In this document: positions 1 to 8,780 of the stretch, in pieces
How positions within the stretch are numbered: position 1 is the stretch's first letter
How the letters are laid out: every line of letters begins with the position of its first letter
Source: Smittium culicis
Lineage: Eukaryota; Kickxellomycota; Harpellomycetes; Harpellales; Legeriomycetaceae
Length of the DNA stretch: 12,798 nucleotides
Assembly: GCA_001970855.1 (NCBI GenBank)
Contig: LSSN01004625.1
Coordinates: 1 to 12,798, forward strand
Direction: 5' to 3'
Notes under the pieces: generated by a model
Databases searched by the model: none
Seen by the model: only the letters and a program-made list of their open reading frames with translations
Told to the model about the DNA's origin: nothing
Made by a program: the position numbers and the translations under genes

Positions 1-642
1 AGAAATAGCCTACTAGGCCTGGAGCATGAAGTATTTACTATAAGCTCTGATAGCATAGAACTTTTAAATTCTTTCATTTACGAAAACCCTTTACTGTCTC
101 TATCCAATCTCAATATGAGTGATAATTTCAGAAAAAGTGATAGCAACGGGTCCGATGAAATATCTCATTTGTCCAAACAAGATGATCAGCATAACTCGCC
201 AGTAGTTGAACTAAATAACAGAATTAAGAAAATACACAAGTACTACGAATCCCAGATTGCAATCAAAAACACAAAAATCAACCAGCTTCAGCTTGACACA
301 AATAACATCAAAGAGAAGGCTGAAACTAAAATTGCTAGCTATATGCTGATACAAAATTACCAGCATGTAAAGCTTACTAATATTTTAGAAAAAAACGAGT
401 TCTACTCTAATCTAATTCGATTATCTTCCAGTATTATCGGAGGACCTTCAGTTATACTACAATCTATTCCTAACTCAGACATATCCAAAGATAACAATCC
501 ACCTATTTACTTCTGGATAAAGGCTAAAAAAGTACTTATTGTTGTTAGACTTTATAGATCTCTAAAAAACCTGCTAAAAAAATCTAGTATTGTCAACTTG
601 CTAAAGTCTGAAGTCCAAAACTTAAAAAACGTAAAGTCTTAA
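1..642 (+). CDS. C-terminal part of a coiled-coil protein, PACT-domain-like (spindle pole/centrosome scaffold candidate), 5'-truncated by window
   Basis: Frame 1 is open from the first base to a TAA at 640-642, giving 213 residues with no start needed inside the window. The Met at 115 is therefore probably internal. Residues about 40-65 are polar and Ser/Asp/Gln-rich. Residues about 66-130 are a Lys/Glu/Gln/Asn-rich heptad-like helix (starting VVELNNRIKKIHKYY), likely coiled coil. Residues about 167-194 are a basic-hydrophobic helix, WIKAKKVLIVVRLYRSLKNL. PACT domains of pericentrin/AKAP450 and fungal Pcp1/Spc110 relatives end in such an arrangement: a coiled coil, a QK-rich helix, a short linker, then a basic helix that anchors the protein at the microtubule-organising centre. 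The match is by eye and weak. The protein being coding is much surer than its function. It converges on the INTS8 gene across 2.4 kb. An unrelated coiled-coil protein remains possible. Confidence 0.6.
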   Translation, partial: RNSLLGLEHEVFTISSDSIELLNSFIYENPLLSLSNLNMSDNFRKSDSNGSDEISHLSKQDDQHNSPVVELNNRIKKIHKYYESQIAIKNTKINQLQLDTNNIKEKAETKIASYMLIQNYQHVKLTNILEKNEFYSNLIRLSSSIIGGPSVILQSIPNSDISKDNNPPIYFWIKAKKVLIVVRLYRSLKNLLKKSSIVNLLKSEVQNLKNVKS

Positions 643-684
643 ACTTTGATTTTTTTTCTTCTTGTTTCTTAACCACTCACATCG

Positions 685-722
685 CCCATTCTCCCGCTAC
701 AAACCCCCACCTACAACCCTCC
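685..722 (-). other. C-rich patch; G-quadruplex-capable on the - strand
   Basis: Within DNA that is mostly A and T, the + strand carries C runs at 685-687, 693-695, 704-708 and 717-719, followed by CC at 721-722, with hardly any G between. The - strand therefore has four runs of three or more G separated by 5, 8 and 8 nt. This meets a loose G-quadruplex pattern with long loops. It lies 40-80 nt after the stop of the upstream gene, so it probably falls in its 3' UTR, where the transcript would be C-rich. Confidence 0.4.
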
Positions 723-910
723 TTAAAAGTTTATAACTTAAGGATTCAATATAGCATTTAAAATGTAATTAATTTTTTTATTTAAATTGCTGTTCGTCTA
801 CTTATTTATATTTTTTTTTCGAGTAAAAAACTAAGAAATTCTATCTTTGTTCAACTATTTATTTTTATAATCCTTAATTACTTTTTTTCTCATACACACA
901 ATTGCAGTAC

Positions 911-916
911 AATAAA
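911..916 (+). terminator. Possible poly(A) signal AATAAA for the upstream partial gene
   Basis: This is the first AATAAA hexamer I find on the + strand after the stop at 642, about 270 nt downstream. In DNA this A/T-rich the hexamer is expected by chance, so support is weak. Confidence 0.2.
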
Positions 917-1562
917 ATTATGCAAAAATTTTTTAATTAAAATACTACTGCCACAAACGCTCTTTGCTTTAATATCACATAATGCATAGCATTAATTACG
1001 TTATAAGTTAAATTTTTTTCTTATTTGAATATCTATTAACAATCTAACTATTTTATCTGCGTTATAGATACAATTTCTACAAAAAAAAAAAAATCATTAA
1101 ATAAAAATTAAGATTTTGTTATAAGGTTTTTTTTATATGAACGGGATCATATGGGGATTCTTAGCAAAAATGTCACTGTTATTGCAATTTAATCCTGCTG
1201 GGCTAGAAATGTCTACATTTTTGATAAAATTGGCATAATTGAAATGAAAAAAATATTTTTCTAGATATATATTTGCTAAAATTGATGATCGATTTTTTTG
1301 CGCAGAAAGAAACGTAAAATTATATTAATTTTAGTTCAATAGATCATTAAGTAATTCACATTTTTCGAACCTCCCTATTTGATCTCATATTAATACTATT
1401 TCAAAACGCAATACTTAAATAAATACGAGGAATTATTTTGAGAAATAGTACTTTTTGCACTAATTATTTCCTACTTTTCTAATCTTTAATTAAAAAGTTT
1501 GATTACGAAATAATATCGAATGAGTTATCTGACACAGTCAATTATTTTATTCAATTCGCTGT

Positions 1563-1698
1563 AGCAAATATAATTTTGTAAAAAAAATTTTCTATTGACC
1601 TAGAATCTCCCATAAATATATTAAAATTTAAACTGTGTATAATTAAATGGGATATTCTTAGGGGAAGCGGAGCTATTTTTACTAGAATTATATTTGCT
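1563..1698. repeat. A/T-rich inverted repeat, 13-bp perfect core
   Basis: AGCAAATATAATT at 1563-1575 is the exact reverse complement of AATTATATTTGCT at 1686-1698, about 110 nt apart. A related string, ATATATTTGCTAA, occurs near 1266. These could be worn remains of a repeat family or chance in A/T-rich DNA. Confidence 0.35.
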
Positions 1699-2564
1699 AA
1701 TTTAAATAAGTCAAAGTTTTTGGTTATTTCATATTAATCATGGGATGATAATTCAAATAAGATATATAAAAAAAGAAATGCTTCAAAGTAGGAAAATCTT
1801 AATAGGAAATTTTCTGCTTCTTGAAATAATTTCCCATATATAATAAAAAATAGGTACATACTTTGGAATTAGTTTTATATCCAAAAAATATTCATGAATT
1901 TTAATGATATTTTTTTTGTAAATTGAAAAAATGAAATACCTGTATAACTATGTTAATGAAATTTATATTTTTTAACTTTTGAAAAATATAATAAAATTTA
2001 CTAAGGTATATATTAGTTCATAGACAAGAGATATGTAATTACTAGTTAAAATACTAGTTTTTTCTTTTTTATTAATTCAGATCATTTTCTTTACTTGTAC
2101 AGTCAAAAAATAATTACACAAAAAGTAAAATTCTATGACCTTATTATGCATTTTTTTGTGTTATTTATAAAATTACAAATATCTTTATTTCTTATTTATG
2201 GGATTCCAGCTTTTTTTTTTTTTGAGCTTATAAAACTGCCTACCAGGTTCCAAATTCATATATTAAATTACGACTGCGATAAATTATTTATTAATAAATA
2301 TTATGAATCAAAATATAACTCATCAAAATGATTTGCCAAATTTAGGATAAATATAAATTTTATTTACACAATAGAAAATAAAATACTAAAAAGTAGTAAA
2401 ATTTTAGCCCCATTCAAATATCAATCGATTAAACGAAGCTACAATCCTCGAGAGCCGATATAAGCTATTATGGAATTATAGATGAAAATTTTACTATCTT
2501 TTTCTATTATGAAATTGTATAATAATTTAGGTGAGTATATCAAAAAGTTGTTTGTGCTCAACAC

Positions 2565-2592
2565 TGTTGGCTCGTATAAAATATAGCCAACA
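2565..2592. repeat. Short perfect hairpin TGTTGGCT...AGCCAACA
   Basis: An 8-bp perfect stem (2565-2572 with 2585-2592) encloses a 12-nt A/T-rich loop. The stem is half G/C, which stands out against the flanks. TGTTGG...CCAACA is also how some Ty1-like LTRs begin and end, but only 28 bp lie between the outer ends, so an LTR is not supported. Confidence 0.4.
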
Positions 2593-3000
2593 AAAATCCC
2601 CAATAGTAAATTTTAAACTAGTTAGGGTTTAATATCACATACTCTTATAAATAATAAATTCTAGTCAATGGTATTCAACCAGATACTAAAACAAATTAAA
2701 CTATTTTAGATCAGTTTAAATTTGAAATTTTTTTATTTTTTCAAATTAAAAAGGTTTACTGAGGTTTTCGTTCAGTTTAATAACACTAATCTTTGAATAA
2801 TTTAATAATCATAAAATCAAATGAAAAATCTCAGGAGCATTTTATGCACAATCATCATTTATATTTTAACAACTTTCGACTCGAATAATTTTTTTATACA
2901 ATATAACTAATTTTTATGATTAATGATAAATACAATGACTGGTTGACTAAAGATAATAAAAAAAATTAAAAATGCTAGGGAACTTGTGAAAATACAATCA

Positions 3001-3006
3001 TTTATT
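3001..3006 (-). terminator. Likely poly(A) signal AATAAA of INTS8
   Basis: TTTATT on the + strand reads AATAAA on the - strand, 82 nt after the INTS8 stop codon, a usual 3' UTR distance. Base composition makes chance hits likely, so this is only a candidate. Confidence 0.35.
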
Positions 3007-3087
3007 ACATGATTGTAACATATCGATGTAAATTCTAAAAAATGGATTAATTCAGGAAGTATATTGATAAAAAAGTAAAGATAACGA

Positions 3088-6000
3088 CTATTTGCATTTA
3101 TAATGCAACATAATCCAAGTAAAGAGACTTTCAACTGAATGTAGCTTAAAATCAAATATTTCATCACTAGAAATACGCTGCTGGTACTCAAAATAATCAA
3201 AATTAGAATTTTTTGTATTGAATCTTGTTAAAATTTCTTCGTTTCCAAAATCGAATGAGGTGTCAGTACCTTCGATTTCGCTAGTATTATAAATTTGAGA
3301 AAGTTCTATAGCTTTTAATGGAGAATTTTTGTTCAAGTTGTAATAATCATCTATACAAGTCTTAGGTTTAAAAGATTTTGGAATCTCTAATGATTCATTT
3401 TTTATAGAATTGACACCAATTATATCATTCGGATGTTGTTTAGGGTTTATTGGACCTATAAAATTTCTGTTTGAAGAGCTATCATTTCCACTATTTGCTG
3501 TATTGGGGGACTTTTCGAGGATTTTAGCCTTTTCATTCTTTTTATACTTTTTCAAAGAAAAGTTGGCATATTGACAAACAAGAAAATCCCATAAGAATAA
3601 ACTTGTCTCTTCATTAATCTGATTTTGGCTAATAGCTGAGTCTATATGATAAAAGATCACCTGGTAGCTTATTTTATGAGGCGAAAAGTCAAGCTTTGAT
3701 ACTTTGGGTTGTTTTCGTGGAAACTGTAGTAAAGAGGAAACGCAAATGTGTAAATTTTCAGATTTTAAAATATCAATAAAATTATTCAACCTATCTCGAG
3801 AAAACGAAATTTCAACTTCCTTTTCTTTTAAAAATTTTGTCGATAATTGATAAAGCTTCTTATTATTAATATCTCCAGCACTGCCGTTTAGGTCTGTGAC
3901 AGTTTGAGGTTTGTCAATATTTGGAAATACGCTGGAAACGTTATTAGAATAGCTTAGTATTATATACAAGTACAATGGTTTAAAGCCTTCTGTTATTATA
4001 TATACATATTCAAGGAATCCCAGGGCAAAAGATTTATTGTGATCAAATTTAGGCTCTAAAATTGGGAAAACGTGACCCAAAGAATCGATTTTCCCATCAA
4101 AATTTCTATCCACTTGGCCAGATGATTTCTTCGAGTATGTAATGGAATTTAGTTCTCCAAAGGTTCTTTTTTGATTTTTAAAATTCTTTGGATTCTCATT
4201 AGATAAAGAGTTTTCATGGGTTTGGGTCATGTTACCGTAAAAATTTAAATCTAAAGATTTACAGAGCCAAATTATATCACAACTACTAAGGATGGAAGGC
4301 AAGAAATTTGGACAAAAACCTAATATTTTTGTGTTTAGTATGAATAGAATTTTCGTTAAGAAAACACAATTTATGGTTGTCTTTTGAGATATTTTAATAT
4401 TCTCATCTGAGATTTTATTTTCGACTTTGCTATTTTTTTCATCAGAATTTTCATCAGAAAAAAGGTTACTCTTTTTATATTCATTCATGATATTATTATT
4501 AATAAAGCTTTCTAGAGGTGAAAGCCTTTTGAAAACTCCTAGCTCAGACTTTAGAATTGAGTCATCAAGGGTAAACAATGACAGAATTCCATAAGAATCT
4601 AAATGACACCAGCGAGTACTACTATTTTTTGGGAGTATAGAGTAGACTGTACCGCTAATCATTCCAGAAAGCATTACCCAGATCGTAGGATCATTTATCC
4701 ATGAAAAAAATGTCTCAAAGTCAAAACTATAATCTTCAGAACTGGTTAACGAAAGAAAGCTATGCAAAATCCTTAAATAATGAGACCTAATATCGCTAAC
4801 TAAAGCGACTGGTATTGACTCTTTTAATTGTTTGCTATATAAACAGCTTGTATTTAACTCATATGAATCAAAATTAAAGTCTAAAAGCTTAAATTGAGAT
4901 AGAAGGTTTTTTAGTAAAAATAAACCAGATGAGATATTTAGTAATGGAACGTTTATATCAGGATTTTGTTGGTATTGTGTTGGGTTTAGTATAACCCTTT
5001 CAACTATATAAACGAAGAGCTCTTGGTTTCCCAGTCGCATTGATGCTAATGTTAACCGTTCCAAGTAAGAAAAGTCAAGAGAAATAATGATATTTTTTGC
5101 AGGCTTAGGCCCACTATCTTCATTAGTGCCATTAAAAGCCAACTTAGTTTGATTTAAAATTTCACTCGATAAAGTTGTATTTTCTGAGTTTGGTTGATAA
5201 TCGCTGCTATAGCAAGTTAAATGAAGCGCTTTAGCCAAATGCATATACGATTTTGATTGAGCTTTTAAATTGTCTATTTCTGGTGAACTGCTAGGATTAA
5301 TCGAATTTATAGAGCTAGAAAATTTCAATACATCACTGTTTTTGTATTCTGAAGCACAACGAAAAAAAGAGTACGCATCAAAATAATTTTCTTGCTCTAA
5401 AAGATTGAGTCCTTGAGCAAATATAGAATTTATAATTGAAATTTCAGTAATATCGTGTTTGTTATTCATAAAAATTCCAGATAAGAAACCGTTGATATTG
5501 TTTTTTATGATTCCATCTAATGATGTGTAACTATCAATATCATCTGGGATAATGAAGGCATTCTGGTTATTATCAATGTATTCTGATGAAAAAATATTTT
5601 GTGAGTCAAGAATGCAGTTTTCATTATTGTCATATATATTAAAAAAATGTCCAGCTGTAGCTTTCAAGTCCATGGGAAGTGAAGTTTCTTTTAAAGTAGC
5701 GAGATTTCGAGCATCAATAACTTCAATATCTTTGTCGGAAGTAAATCTATTAGATGATTGTGATATAATTTTTTCACAGGAAACTATGTAATCGAAAACT
5801 CTTCCAGACTCTCCCTGAAGTCTAGATAAAGATTTGTTAGATACTTTTGAAAATTTAGGGTTATTAAGTACTGATATTTCAAACATGGATAAAGATTGTT
5901 CGAATTCGCTAATCATGAATTTATATCGGCCCAAATCATAATATGATGAGGCGGTATCAAATTCATTTAAGTATGAGTCTGAAAATTCTTTATCTTGAAG

Positions 6001-6967
6001 TAGCTCCAATAAATTTTTATAACTAGGATCTATAGTGTCAGTTAAGGCATTCAAGGCTGTAGATTTAAAAATATCAAAGACCATGGATTTTTCTCTATAA
6101 AAAGAGCGAACAATCCATTTGTGGTATAAAAACTCGTAAAATTTTTTGTTGCATGTATTGGAATTATTTGGGGCTAATCTAAAGCCGATTTTTTTGGAAA
6201 TTGCAGTAGGGTCAAAATTTTGGCTTGTAGATTCTAATAAGTAATTGAAAATTAGATGACGAGCAGAAGAATGTACGTTTTCCTCGATTTCCAATTCAGA
6301 AATACGAACTAATCTGATAAGCTCACATATTAAATTTAAGATTCTGAAAGATTTATTTTTGTGATTGGATAATGAGTTGTTGATGTCTAAAATTTCAGTG
6401 ATGTATTTTGTAGGTAATCCAGTTTTTAAATCTCTAGAAAACATAGAAAATTGAAATTTCGGTGAATCCTGAAAATCAAAAGAACTTTTGTTATCTACGA
6501 TAAAAAATAAAGTTTAGCAATTATTACATTGAGATGCTATGGATAGAAGGAATTATGGTAAAATAAAAAAGATCCTGAATTTTAAAAAAAAAAAAATTGG
6601 TAAAAACAAAAAAATTAAAGATGTACGAGCTTTTTGAGATTGAATTACCTAACGTTTCGTTTTCTAATAAGTAATCATCATCACAAGGGCCAGGAGATTT
6701 TGGGGTAGAAGGTCCGAAATCATAAGATCTTTCTGAATTATTTATATATAAGGTGTCCGAATCTTTTTCGTCTTGCTGGAACTCAGCTTTTGTTTCAGAA
6801 TTTTGTTCGCGCAAGATGAGCGATCCTAAATTTTTTAGGCTAGCTAAGTTTTGTAAAAGTTTGCAAGCCTGTTGATATTTGGGATGTTTTTCTGGAATCG
6901 AAGTATCTTCTCTATGAAAATCAATGTATAGTTGTTCAGGGCGAATAGTATAATCCAACCAATCCAT
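3088..6967 (-). CDS. INTS8: Integrator complex subunit 8 homologue, two exons, 1241 residues
   Basis: Exon 1 is 6967-6649 and exon 2 is 6494-3088. Joining them gives 3726 nt with an AAA-ATG-G start and a TAG stop. Residues 1-14 (MDWLDYTIRPEQLY) match the INTS8 N-terminus, with WLDY replacing WFEF. Further matches in the right order are YHKWIVRSF at 230-238 (animal YNRWAIRTI), YYDLGRYKF at 291-299 (CYDLGAAYF) before a TPR-like helical region, a LGF...GFKPLYLYIILSY segment at about 920-954 (REPLVLTIILS), and LWDFLVCQYANF near 1072 (IWDVTILEYLTYL). INTS8 is an all-helical nuclear scaffold that docks the PP2A phosphatase onto Integrator, which attenuates RNA polymerase II. The protein is about 250 residues longer than human INTS8. 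The excess lies in Asn/Ser/Lys-rich, probably disordered stretches: residues about 56-106 (acidic, with a TPKSP motif), an internal stretch near 800, and about 1090-1200. Confidence 0.82.
6495..6648 (-). other. Spliceosomal intron of INTS8, 154 nt, phase 1
   Basis: On the - strand the exon ends ...ACGTTAG followed by donor GTAATT (first base 6648). The intron ends ATCGTAG at 6495. A branch-site-like GCTAAAC lies at 6518-6512, about 17 nt before the acceptor, and contains an in-frame TAA. The split codon G|AT joins both frames exactly, so the N-terminal INTS8 block runs into the long second exon with no stop. Translation of unspliced RNA would stop at 6524 after 147 residues. A 13-base T tract (as read on the - strand) sits upstream of the branch site. 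Confidence 0.75.
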
Positions 6968-7074
6968 TTTAATGGGAATTAAGATATATAAAGTCTATGG
7001 GTAATATTTTTCATTTAATTGCGTAAACTGAAAAGTGGAAAACTCAGAAAATTGATATCGGAACGAATAGAGAG

Positions 7075-7126
7075 ATTGTGGATTATTAGAAGTTAAATCA
7101 TCAAATCTTAATTATCCACAATTAAG
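7075..7126. promoter_or_regulatory. Nested inverted repeats in the INTS8 5' flank
   Basis: ATTGTGGAT (7075-7083) pairs perfectly with ATCCACAAT (7114-7122), and CTTAATT (7107-7113) pairs perfectly with AATTAAG (7120-7126) around ATCCAC. The two structures share bases and exclude each other. They lie 108-159 bp upstream of the INTS8 start codon, where promoter elements would be expected. Nothing in the sequence identifies a binding protein. A CCAAT pentamer on the - strand (7287-7283) lies a further 160 bp upstream. Confidence 0.3.
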
Positions 7127-8348
7127 GCTGAAGTATTCCGTGAGTCTAAATGATTTAAGTATAAAAAGTACCCTTTTTAAATCTACGTAGTTTCTTTTTG
7201 TTTACCACTGGCTGATTTTGAGTCATTTATCGTAATAAAAAAATGCACTAAACGAATATAAAAAAAAATAAATTATGATACTATTGGCTAATACTTTTTA
7301 GAGCTCCTCAAATAGAAGCTTTATTGGACTTGTTGAAACCAGATTATACTTTTCAGATACCTTTAACCATTTAACGGGCGGTAATCTTTTTTTGATTTAT
7401 CAAAATTAGCCAACTGTGTTCGATTAATAATTAAATCCTGAGGTCTTGAGAATTATTGATTTATTGGAAATAAACAGCAAATAAAAAACGTGTAATTAAA
7501 TCCTAAGCGAATAATTTAATTTGCTTTTAAAGAATGTTGGAATGGAAAGGGTTAAACATTATTTAGAGCTATACTTTGGCATCAATTTGGAGTAAATTTA
7601 GTATCTAACTGTAATAGCTATCATAACACTATTGTTTGAATAAAATATGCCCCACAAAATCGATACTTAATTGTATTATACCATTAGTACAAAAAAAAAA
7701 AAGGCTAAAAATTATGATCGGTAGCTTAGCATACAGTACAGTAGATTGCAGCAGAATTTTTTGAAAATTAAAAAATTATGTTTATGGTTTATAAATATCT
7801 TGGATTATAACAGTTTAAAAGTATACAGCTAATAAAATAAAAAAAGGATTTTGAAAAATAAATTATGCTAATTTATATTAATATTAAATGTTTCAAAATT
7901 TAATTAAACTTGTAGTAAATGACAGAATATTTAAGAAGCGTACTATCACTGCCCATGAGGTTTACTTATATTATTAAATGTGATATAGGATATTTCTTAA
8001 AAAGATAAAGAGTTCAACTTGAAAATTATTGTAAAAAATTCTTAGGTAATTAAAAGGACTGAACTTTTTTATATCAGATAATAACTTCAATTTGAAACAA
8101 TATATAGAAAAAATAAATTTAAATTTAAATTCAGCAAATATTAATTTTGATTTTTAAATATTCGGTACAATAATTAAGCTGAGGCAATGTGATTTCTTCA
8201 TTTAGATTCTCCCATATGTAAAATAGCTCTAACTTTTTAAGAATCATGTATATTTAATCTGAAATTTTTTTTTTTTTTTTTAACGGTGAATTTATTGATA
8301 AAAGTACATACTATTAAAAAAACTAATAAAATATATAAATTTTCAACC

Positions 8349-8402
8349 AATTCCCCTCTGGACATCTAGGTCCTCCGTACCTTGCAGGCATTGGATCAAG
8401 GA
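8349..8402. other. G/C-rich island in A/T-rich DNA, origin unknown
   Basis: About half of the 54 bases are G or C, against roughly a quarter in the flanks. Both strands are open across it: + reads QFPSGHLGPPYLAGIGSR and - reads ILDPMPARYGGPRCPEG. I recognise neither. The + frame faintly recalls the GHxG part of a retroelement integrase zinc-binding region, but is too short to call. It may be a remnant of a coding exon or a Pol III gene; it is followed by seven T at 8403-8409. Confidence 0.3.
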
Positions 8403-8543
8403 TTTTTTTATTTTAATAAGATAATTGATATTCAATACTTTATTCTTACAGGCGAAAATATCGCAGTTAAAATGGATATGACCAAAAAAATAGTATTTAT
8501 GTGTTAGGCACAAAGGGAGGGGTAAATACAGGGTTAAGGTTTG

Positions 8544-8567
8544 ACTGAAACTGAAACTAAGACTAAG
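8544..8567. repeat. Hexamer tandem repeat, 4 units, next to G-run block
   Basis: ACTGAA ACTGAA ACTAAG ACTAAG runs without gaps. Just left, at 8515-8539, the + strand has the runs GGG, GGGG, GGG and GG with short spacers. Both features contrast with the A/T-rich surroundings and may mark the inner part of a worn LTR or other repeat. Confidence 0.6.
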
Positions 8568-8631
8568 ATAGTTTTATTTATTTAATATTATAGGGATAAT
8601 ATATATTTAGTGGTATAAGTATATTAAAAAA

Positions 8632-8712
8632 AATAATACACTTAGATTTTTCTGAAAGATGGAAAAAGGTTACCCTTTTATGCTTTTAAAGAAAAATCTA
8701 AATGATATTATT
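8632..8712. repeat. 81-nt long hairpin with 7 + 12 bp stem
   Basis: TTAGATTTTTCT (8642-8653) pairs perfectly with AGAAAAATCTAA (8690-8701). Across a 3 x 4 internal loop the stem continues with AATAATA (8632-8638) against TATTATT (8706-8712). Inside the 36-nt loop GGT/ACC and AAAA/TTTT form a smaller imperfect stem. The fold is symmetrical, so it could form from either strand. It may be a small inverted-repeat element or a structured RNA segment of a decayed LTR. Confidence 0.55.
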
Positions 8713-8780
8713 AAATAAAGATAATATAAAAGCAATAATAATTTTCAAATAATAGCTTGCGTAATATTATAAAATGATCT

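Larger units (their letters stand above)
643..3087. other. Intergenic A/T-rich DNA between convergent genes
   Basis: No supportable gene was found on either strand. The stretch holds homopolymer tracts (13 A at 1081-1093, 13 T at 2211-2223), the C-rich patch at 685-722, an A/T-rich inverted repeat at 1563-1698, the hairpin at 2565-2592 and a likely INTS8 poly(A) signal at 3001-3006. Short open frames here have no recognisable similarity and are what such base composition gives by chance. Confidence 0.6.
6968..8543. other. INTS8 5' flank and gene-free A/T-rich DNA
   Basis: No supportable gene. A TTTATATATC stretch lies about 20-30 bp upstream of the INTS8 start (near 6990) and may be a TATA-like or leader sequence. 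Further out there are a 12-base A tract near 7690, a 17-base T tract at 8265-8281, and a G/C-rich island at about 8349-8402. A few frames of 20-30 codons occur (for example 7919-8008 on +) but none resembles a known protein. I searched both strands by eye for the missing integrase of the retroelement further right and did not find it. Confidence 0.55.

Noticed and set aside
1133..1324. Open frame of about 63 codons on - containing ILANIYLEKYF, reminiscent of reverse transcriptases
   Set aside because: It is a single short string with no neighbouring RT motifs upstream or downstream, so a chance match is more likely.
1355..1385. GGTTCGAA on -, like a tRNA T-loop/B box
   Set aside because: The flanking bases do not form a T-stem and no A box, anticodon arm or acceptor stem fits.
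2095..2331. Open frame of 78 codons on + with hydrophobic stretches
   Set aside because: It starts at TTG, is rich in Phe/Leu/Ile/Lys as A/T-rich DNA gives in any frame, spans a 13-base T tract and resembles nothing known.
2620..2632. TTAGGGTTTA, telomere-like
   Set aside because: A single copy only, with no tandem repetition.
2907..3200. Open frame of 97 codons on - overlapping the INTS8 3' end
   Set aside because: It overlaps the conserved-looking INTS8 C-terminus in another frame; low-complexity hydrophobic content with no homology.
5552..5791. Open frame of 79 codons on +
   Set aside because: It is antisense to INTS8 exon 2 and has no independent support.
8341..8420. + strand GHLG...IGSR as an integrase zinc-binding fragment of the same retroelement
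   Set aside because: It is on the opposite strand to the element, with no HHCC partners and no catalytic core nearby. I kept it only as an unexplained G/C-rich island.
8451..8506. GENIAVKMDMTKK on + after TTCTTACAG, similar to a kinase VAIK strand after a splice acceptor
   Set aside because: It stops after about 18 codons, with no glycine-rich loop before it and no later kinase motifs.
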